NCBI GenBank assembly: GCA_007130245.1
Contig: SLSW01000145.1
Span: 1 to 38,501 of the forward strand
Direction: 5' to 3'
Source of the DNA: Micromonosporaceae bacterium
GTDB taxonomy: Bacteria; Actinomycetota; Actinomycetes; Mycobacteriales; Micromonosporaceae
Length of the DNA: 38,501 nt
Both the position numbers and the translations under genes were made by a program. The notes under the pieces were generated by a model, which ran no database searches, was not told the DNA's origin, and saw nothing but the letters and a program-made list of their open reading frames with translations. Shown here piece by piece: positions 34,396 through 38,501 of this stretch. The number at the start of each line of letters is the position of its first letter. Position 1 is the stretch's first letter.

Positions 34396-34800
34396 TCAGA
34401 CCGGCTGCTCCACCACCGCGCCGACTGCTTCATAGACGAGCACGGCCCGCCGGTCCAGGCTGACCAGCGTCACGTCATGGTCGGCTGCTACCAGTCCGAT
34501 GAGGGCGTCATAGACCTGCCCACCCACAATCTGTCGTTGCGCGAGGTCGCCCACCAGGTCGAGGTAGCGGTCCGGGGACAGGCCCAGCGGCGGATCCGGG
34601 AACCGCCGCCGCAGAAAGTCCGCAACGATCTCCGGCTGGGCGCGGTGTGGTGGCGGCAGCCGGGTGAGCACCGAGAACGTCTCGAGGGCCGCGTGTGCTA
34701 CCAGCCGTGGCCTTCGTGCCAGCACCTTTCGGGCTGCCGAGTGCTGCTCGTGCCAGGCGGCGAATCCAGCGATCGCGACGCTGGAATCGATCGCGATCAT
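34396..34800 (-). CDS. vapC: VapC-type PIN-domain toxin
   Basis: A 134-aa PIN-domain ribonuclease. The acidic metal-binding residues can be followed: Asp5 in MIAIDSSVAI, Glu40 in AALETFSVLTRL, Asp98 in VYDALIGLVAADHDVTLVSLDRRA, with a further Asp in SLDRRA near 116. The order and spacing match VapC toxins that cleave tRNA or rRNA. It overlaps its antitoxin gene by 4 bp (ATGA). The stop is 43 bp from the convergent APH-like gene. Confidence 0.9.
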   Translation of the reverse strand: MIAIDSSVAIAGFAAWHEQHSAARKVLARRPRLVAHAALETFSVLTRLPPPHRAQPEIVADFLRRRFPDPPLGLSPDRYLDLVGDLAQRQIVGGQVYDALIGLVAADHDVTLVSLDRRAVLVYEAVGAVVEQPV

Positions 34801-35042
34801 CGACGGACCTGTTCGAGGGTCTCGCGCACCAACTCCTTCGTCAGTGGCGGCATGTCGGTGTCGGCGACGGCCGTCGGGCCATCGCCCTCGTCAACGAGCC
34901 GCATCGGGGTGGGCGCGGGCACGAGCTCCAACCGGCCCTCGCGGGCGACCACGTCAAGGGGCTGACCTGCGGTCAGGCCGAGTGCCTCCCGCAGGGCTTT
35001 CGGGATGACAACCCGACCGGCAGCGTCGATGGCAGTTCTCAT
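34797..35042 (-). CDS. vapB: AbrB/VapB-type antitoxin
   Basis: An 81-aa antitoxin. The N-terminal swapped-hairpin AbrB domain is clear: RTAIDAAGRVVIPKALREALGLTAGQPLDVVAREGRLEL (about 2-40). The C-terminal part (about 48-81, ending KELVRETLEQVRR) should wrap the toxin. ATG at 35042 is the natural start, and the stop overlaps the vapC ATG. Such complexes usually repress their own promoter. Confidence 0.9.
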   Translation of the reverse strand: MRTAIDAAGRVVIPKALREALGLTAGQPLDVVAREGRLELVPAPTPMRLVDEGDGPTAVADTDMPPLTKELVRETLEQVRR

Positions 35043-35214
35043 GCCAAAACGCTACCACCGCCACATCCGGCACCCGGGTCACTTCGCTGGGGGTTTCGCT
35101 TGGGGGGCCGGGAGGTGATCAACTTGCCGGGCGAACTATCAGAGAGGGTGCGAAAGGGGCGCCACTCAGCCCCCCAAGCCGGCAACAATCCCTAGATCGG
35201 CGGGGAGTGAGGGG
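35043..35214. repeat. Repeat-rich gap with an 11-bp inverted repeat and a REP-like copy
   Basis: GCTTGGGGGGC (35098-35108) and GCCCCCCAAGC (35169-35179) are perfect inverted repeats 60 bp apart. Directly after, 35184-35206 repeats 22 of 23 bases of the palindromic element at 23486-23508. No gene is convincing in the interval. It looks like an interspersed non-coding element rather than an insertion sequence. Confidence 0.7.
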
Positions 35215-36000
35215 TCACGTGAGGGTGGACCAACCGCCGTCGGAGGCGATCACCTTGCCGGTGACCCAGTCCGCCTCGTCGCTGACCAGCCAGGCGACCA
35301 GCTTGGCGGTGTCGACGGGCGTCCCCCACCGCCCACCCGGCATCCGGGCGGCCACGGCCCGCCGGGTGGGCTCGTCGGCGTACCCGGTGTCGTTCGGCCC
35401 GGGATCCACGCAGTTGACGGTGATGCCGCGCGGCATCAGGTGCGCGGCCAGGCTCGGCGTCAGCTGGTGCAGCGCACCCTTGCTCGCCACGTACGGCAGC
35501 TCGCCCGGCATCGCGCCGTGATACTGCCCGGAGGTGAACAGCACCACCCGGCCGCCCGGCCGGCCGTCGTGCCGGGCCACGAACCCCTGCACCAGCAGCA
35601 GCGTGGCCCGGGTGTTGACTGCGAAGGTCAGGTCGATCTCGTCGGCGGTCAGATGCTCCAACGCCCGATCGCTGCTGCGGGCGTGGTTGGCCACGACCAC
35701 GTCCAGGCGCCCGAAAGCGCGGCAGGCCTCGTCGACCAGCATCGCCGGGGCGTCCGGGTCGGCGAGATCTGCGCTGACGTGCACCACTCGCCCACCCTGG
35801 GCGGTCAACTCGGCCACCAGCGCGTCCGTCCCACCCTCGTCGGCACCCCACGGCTGCGCGGCGTCGTGCGGCGACCACGAGTGCAGCAGCACCGCGGCAC
35901 CGTCGGCGACCAGGCGGGCGACGATGCCGGCACCGATGCCGATGCGACGGCTCGCGCCGGTCACCAGCGCCACGCGCCCGACAAGCGGCGCTCGGCTCAC
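35215..36000 (-). CDS. Short-chain dehydrogenase/reductase (SDR)
   Basis: A 261-aa classical SDR. The cofactor motif is ALVTGASRRIGIGAGIV (about 11-27), followed by DLADPDAP and VVVANHARSS (usual NNAG position). The catalytic triad is Ser in VVLFTSGQYHG and YVASK (Tyr-x3-Lys, about 173-177). GITVNCVDPGPNDTGYAD and SDEADWVTGKVIASDGGWS close the fold. The substrate is unknown. GTG at 36000 is used; the longer open frame lies in the methyltransferase gene. It starts 4 bp after the methyltransferase stop, so the two are probably cotranscribed. Confidence 0.88.
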   Translation of the reverse strand: MSRAPLVGRVALVTGASRRIGIGAGIVARLVADGAAVLLHSWSPHDAAQPWGADEGGTDALVAELTAQGGRVVHVSADLADPDAPAMLVDEACRAFGRLDVVVANHARSSDRALEHLTADEIDLTFAVNTRATLLLVQGFVARHDGRPGGRVVLFTSGQYHGAMPGELPYVASKGALHQLTPSLAAHLMPRGITVNCVDPGPNDTGYADEPTRRAVAARMPGGRWGTPVDTAKLVAWLVSDEADWVTGKVIASDGGWSTLT

Positions 36001-36004
36001 GCGG

Positions 36005-36820
36005 TCACGGCTTACGCCCGACCCCGCCGAACGCGTCGACCTCGGCCGGTCCGGTGGTCTCCGCGTCCGGTCGCCACTGTGGACAAGGGACCACACCCGG
36101 CGGCACCAGCTCCAGCCCGTGGAAGAAGCTGGCGATCTCCTCCGGTGTACGCAGCCGGTATGGGATGGCACCGGTGTCGTCGTACCCCTGCTGTGCCTGC
36201 TCGATCGCCTCGCCGGCGACCACACTGGTGCCGTCGTTGAGCGACAGGTAGCTTCCCGAGGGCAGGCCGGCCAGGAACCTCGCCACGATATCGCGCGCCC
36301 GGCCGGTGTCGGGAACGTGGCCCATGATGCCGCTGAGGATCAGCCCGACCGGCTGGTCGAGGTCCAGCGTCTTGGCCGCCAGCGCCAGGACGGCCTCCGG
36401 TTCCTGCGCGTCGGCGTCGATGTAGGCGCTGGCGCCATGCGGTGTGCTCGTCAGCAGCGCCCGGGCGTGGGCGAGCACCATCGGGTCGTGATCGACGTAG
36501 ACGATTCGGGCCTCCGGAGCCACCCGCTGCGCCACCTCGTGCGTGTTGTCGAACGTCGGCAGTCCGGTGCCGACGTCGAGGAACTGGCGGATGCCCGCCT
36601 CGCCTGCGAGGTAGCGCACCGAGCGAGTCAGGAACTGTCGGGACGCGCGTGCCACGTCGACCACGCCGGGAAACGCCGCCCGGTACTCGTCGCCGGCCGC
36701 ACGGTCCGCGGCGAAGTTGTCCTTGCCGCCGAGCCAGTAGTTCCAGATTCGGGCTGAGTGCGGCACAGTGGTGTCGATATCCGGCGGTGCCAGTGGTCTC
36801 CCCGTGGACTCGGCCGTCAT
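36005..36820 (-). CDS. SAM-dependent methyltransferase (DUF574 / Methyltransf_19)
   Basis: A 271-aa protein of the large actinobacterial DUF574 methyltransferase family. Its hallmark start is TVPHSARIWNYWLGGKDNFAADRAAGDEYR (about 18-47). QFLDVGTGLPTFDNTHEVAQ (about 78-97) is the SAM-binding motif, followed by IVYVDHDPMVLAHARALL. LILSGIMGHVPD and a C-terminal LRTPEEIASFFHGLELVPPGVV complete the family pattern. These enzymes are numerous in actinomycetes and their substrates are mostly unknown. ATG at 36820 starts the frame. Confidence 0.9.
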   Translation of the reverse strand: MTAESTGRPLAPPDIDTTVPHSARIWNYWLGGKDNFAADRAAGDEYRAAFPGVVDVARASRQFLTRSVRYLAGEAGIRQFLDVGTGLPTFDNTHEVAQRVAPEARIVYVDHDPMVLAHARALLTSTPHGASAYIDADAQEPEAVLALAAKTLDLDQPVGLILSGIMGHVPDTGRARDIVARFLAGLPSGSYLSLNDGTSVVAGEAIEQAQQGYDDTGAIPYRLRTPEEIASFFHGLELVPPGVVPCPQWRPDAETTGPAEVDAFGGVGRKP

Positions 36821-36925
36821 GCCCTACCTCCCGCGCCTCGTGACCGGCGGCGTCGCCTGCCGTGCCTGCCCGCAGCGTACTGACCACCGTCGAGGGTGTC
36901 GAGCGGGCTACGCTCGCAAGCCAGC

Positions 36926-36957
36926 GGCAGGCGGGCAGGCGGGCAGGCGGGCAGGCA
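36926..36957. repeat. 8-bp tandem repeat (4 copies)
   Basis: Four GGCAGGCG units (the last ends in A) lie in the 153-bp gap between the XRE-cupin gene and the methyltransferase gene. Nothing else was recognised in this gap. Confidence 0.9.
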
Positions 36958-36973
36958 CAAGGGACCGTACCTG

Positions 36974-37588
36974 TCAGCGGTCGCGCTCGATGACGAACCA
37001 GACGCCGACCGCGGGCTCGCTGCCCTCGTTGCGGTAACGGTGCGGGGTGGTGGAGTCGAAGCAGATCGAGTCGCCGGGGGTCAGCAGCTGGTCCTCGAAC
37101 CCGAGGGTGAGCACCAGCTGCCCGGAGAGCAGGTGCCCGTATTCGCTTCCCGGGTGGCGCATCAGGCCGCCGCTGGACGAGCTGCTGCCGCCGGGGGCGT
37201 AGGTGACCTTGAGGAAGTCCACCGACTGGTGCGGCAGCTCCCCGAGCAGCTCCCAGGTCACTCCCGAGTCCAGCTGCAGCACCCGGCGTTCGGCTGGGCG
37301 CACCAGCGGCCCGAGCCGCTGGCCGCGCAGCGAGCCCACCGCCTCGTCCCACTCCGAGGGCGTGGGGTTGTCCGCCGCGGGTGTGAAGACGTCCTCCACG
37401 GTGATCCCCAGTGCGGTGGTGATCGCGTAAAGCGTGCTCACCGACGGCTGGGCCTTGCCGGTCTCAATCTGGGACACCATGCTGGCCGAGATCCCCACCT
37501 CGCGGGCCAGGCCACGCACGCTCACGCCGCGCCGCTCGCGCTCTTCCCGCAGCCGTGAGCCCAACCGCTCCACGCCCGGCGCCGCCAT
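36974..37588 (-). CDS. XRE-family regulator with C-terminal cupin domain
   Basis: A 204-aa two-domain regulator. An HTH_XRE domain (about 8-66: LGSRLREERERRGVSVRGLAREVGISASMVSQIETGKAQPSVSTLYAI) is followed by a cupin_2 domain (about 120-200: HPGSEYGHLLSGQLVLTLGFEDQLLTPGDSICFDSTTPHRYRNEG). This PuuR-like architecture usually senses a small metabolite and represses a nearby catabolic operon. ATG at 37588 has GGGGGAG upstream and is preferred to an in-frame ATG at 37633. It is divergent from the M24-family gene, which is its likely target. Confidence 0.9.
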   Translation of the reverse strand: MAAPGVERLGSRLREERERRGVSVRGLAREVGISASMVSQIETGKAQPSVSTLYAITTALGITVEDVFTPAADNPTPSEWDEAVGSLRGQRLGPLVRPAERRVLQLDSGVTWELLGELPHQSVDFLKVTYAPGGSSSSSGGLMRHPGSEYGHLLSGQLVLTLGFEDQLLTPGDSICFDSTTPHRYRNEGSEPAVGVWFVIERDR

Positions 37589-37633
37589 CCCGGCACTCCC
37601 CCCTGTAGTGTTAAACAGTTCGTTCAGTATCAC

Positions 37634-37663
37634 TTGACGCTATCAACGACCGCGTTCTATCGT
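37634..37663 (+). promoter_or_regulatory. Promoter of the M24-family gene
   Basis: TTGACG (37634-37639), an 18-bp spacer and TATCGT (37658-37663) lie upstream of ATG 37697. The region upstream of it (about 37610-37635, with AAC/GTT and GTG/CAC symmetric elements) may hold the XRE operator. Confidence 0.55.
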
Positions 37664-37696
37664 GACGTAAGTCTCTCCGATCGGGGTGATGCCACC

Positions 37697-38501
37697 ATGG
37701 CGATCCGCACCTACGGCCCGAATGCGGTGGACTGGGAGGAGCGGGTTGACCTCGCCCGGCTACGGGAGGACCGCCTCGCCCGGTTGCGTGCCACCTTAGA
37801 GCATTCCGAGCTCGGTGCCCTGTTGACCTTCGACTTCTCCAACATCCGGTACATGACCGCCACCCACATCGGGACCTGGGCGATGGACAAGCTGATCCGC
37901 TTCGCCCTGCTGCCGCGCGGCGGGGAGCCGGTGGTGTGGGACTTCGGGTCGGCCGCGAAGCACCACCAGCTGTACAACCCCTGGCTGGACGGCGAGAAGC
38001 GGGCGCGGGCCGGCATCTCCACCCTGCGCGGCGCTTTCCACCCGGAGGCGGGCATCGCCGAGGAGGTCGCCCGCAAGGTGCACGAGGTGCTGGCCGAGCA
38101 CGGCCTGGAGAACGAACCGGTGGGCGTGGACCTGATCGAGATGCCCGTCCTGGCCGCGTTGCAGAACGCCGGCCTGACGGTGGTCGACGGCCAGCAGGTC
38201 TTCCTCGAGGCCCGCAAGATCAAGACATCGGACGAGATCGCGCTGCTGACCCAGGCCTGCTCGATGGTCGACGCCGCCTACGAGGAGCTGTACGCCTTCC
38301 TGCGGCCGGGCGTGAAGGAGAACGAGACCGTCGGCCTGGTCAGCAAGGTGCTCTACGACCTGGGCAGCGAGTACGTCGAAGGGGTCAACGCGATCTCCGG
38401 GGAGCGCTGCGCGCCCCACCCGCACGTCTACTCCGACCGGCTGATCCGCCCCGGCGACCCGGCGTTCTTCGACATCCTGCACAGCCACATGGGCTACCGG
38501 A
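37697..38501 (+). CDS. M24-family metallopeptidase / creatinase-like protein (3' end outside the window)
   Basis: The first 268 codons of an M24 (pita-bread fold) protein. The N-terminal creatinase-type domain (about 10-165) includes LLTFDFSNIRYMTATHIGTWAMDKLIRFALLPRGG and VVWDFGSAAKHHQLYNPWL. The M24 domain begins near EARKIKTSDEIALLTQAC and the window ends inside it, before the metal-binding residues. SGERCAPHPHVYSDRLIRPGDPAFFD resembles Xaa-Pro dipeptidase-like proteins and is also reminiscent of the DMSP lyase DddP, so peptidase activity is not certain. ATG at 37697 has GGGGTGAT upstream. Probably regulated by the divergent XRE-cupin protein. Confidence 0.85.
   Translation, partial: MAIRTYGPNAVDWEERVDLARLREDRLARLRATLEHSELGALLTFDFSNIRYMTATHIGTWAMDKLIRFALLPRGGEPVVWDFGSAAKHHQLYNPWLDGEKRARAGISTLRGAFHPEAGIAEEVARKVHEVLAEHGLENEPVGVDLIEMPVLAALQNAGLTVVDGQQVFLEARKIKTSDEIALLTQACSMVDAAYEELYAFLRPGVKENETVGLVSKVLYDLGSEYVEGVNAISGERCAPHPHVYSDRLIRPGDPAFFDILHSHMGYR

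Noticed and set aside
35215-37588. Secondary-metabolite gene cluster (SDR, methyltransferase, regulator)
   Set aside because: There is no core synthase; DUF574 methyltransferases and SDRs are common singletons in actinomycetes.

Overview
This window is high-GC actinobacterial chromosome, most likely from the family Micromonosporaceae. Evidence: GTG starts are common, several genes have a -10-like hexamer 6-7 nt before the start codon (the pattern of leaderless mRNAs), the HU protein has a mycobacterial-type Lys/Ala tail, an NdgR-type IclR gene is divergent from leuCD, a CofC (coenzyme F420) gene is present, and small intergenic repeats resemble those I remember from Micromonospora and Salinispora. 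The genus is an inference from memory. The content is mostly core metabolism, with a few accessory pieces: two toxin-antitoxin pairs, gene remnants and interspersed repeats.

Layout. 1-107: a 15-bp tandem repeat abutting the stop codon of a DAK2/FakA-like gene. 1.7-3.1 kb: rpmB, a MazEF-like pair and a GNAT acetyltransferase. 3.1-6.1 kb: thiL, a lone Lrp/AsnC ligand-binding domain, a DUF3515 protein and ddl. 6.1-7.9 kb: mgtE, a Mg2+ channel gene with a long structured leader that carries a 27-codon upstream ORF behind a near-perfect Shine-Dalgarno, followed by a hydrolase remnant. 8.0-11.6 kb, minus strand: Cys/Met PLP enzyme, gpsA, plsC and cofC. 11.7-14.9 kb: small CspA-like protein, ppk1 and a Nudix-phosphatase fusion. 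14.9-15.5 kb: hupB with an expanded lysine-rich tail.

15.6-33.7 kb is a loose branched-chain amino acid region: leuCD with divergent ndgR, tRNA-Glu and tRNA-Gln, an FAH hydrolase, cimA with an attenuator, a tyrosine phosphatase, ilvE, leuB, a DUF397 protein, serA, a mannosyl-3-phosphoglycerate synthase, ilvBNC with an attenuator, and ilvD. Together CimA, LeuCD, LeuB, IlvBN, IlvC, IlvD and IlvE make a complete threonine-independent route from pyruvate to isoleucine, and also the valine pathway. LeuA is not in the window. Both the cimA and ilvB leaders contain a short peptide frame with branched-chain codons followed by a terminator hairpin with a U-tract.

33.7-38.5 kb is more accessory: an internally shortened aminoglycoside-phosphotransferase-like gene, a VapBC pair, a repeat-rich gap, an SDR enzyme beside a SAM methyltransferase, an XRE-cupin regulator, and a divergent M24 peptidase-family gene cut by the window edge.

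The items most worth a second look are the mgtE upstream ORF, the cimA attenuator, the mannosyl-3-phosphoglycerate synthase beside serA, the Thr/Pro tail of IlvN, and the pentapeptide-repeat array whose first unit supplies the stop codon of the DAK2 gene. I found no CRISPR array, insertion sequence or phage.
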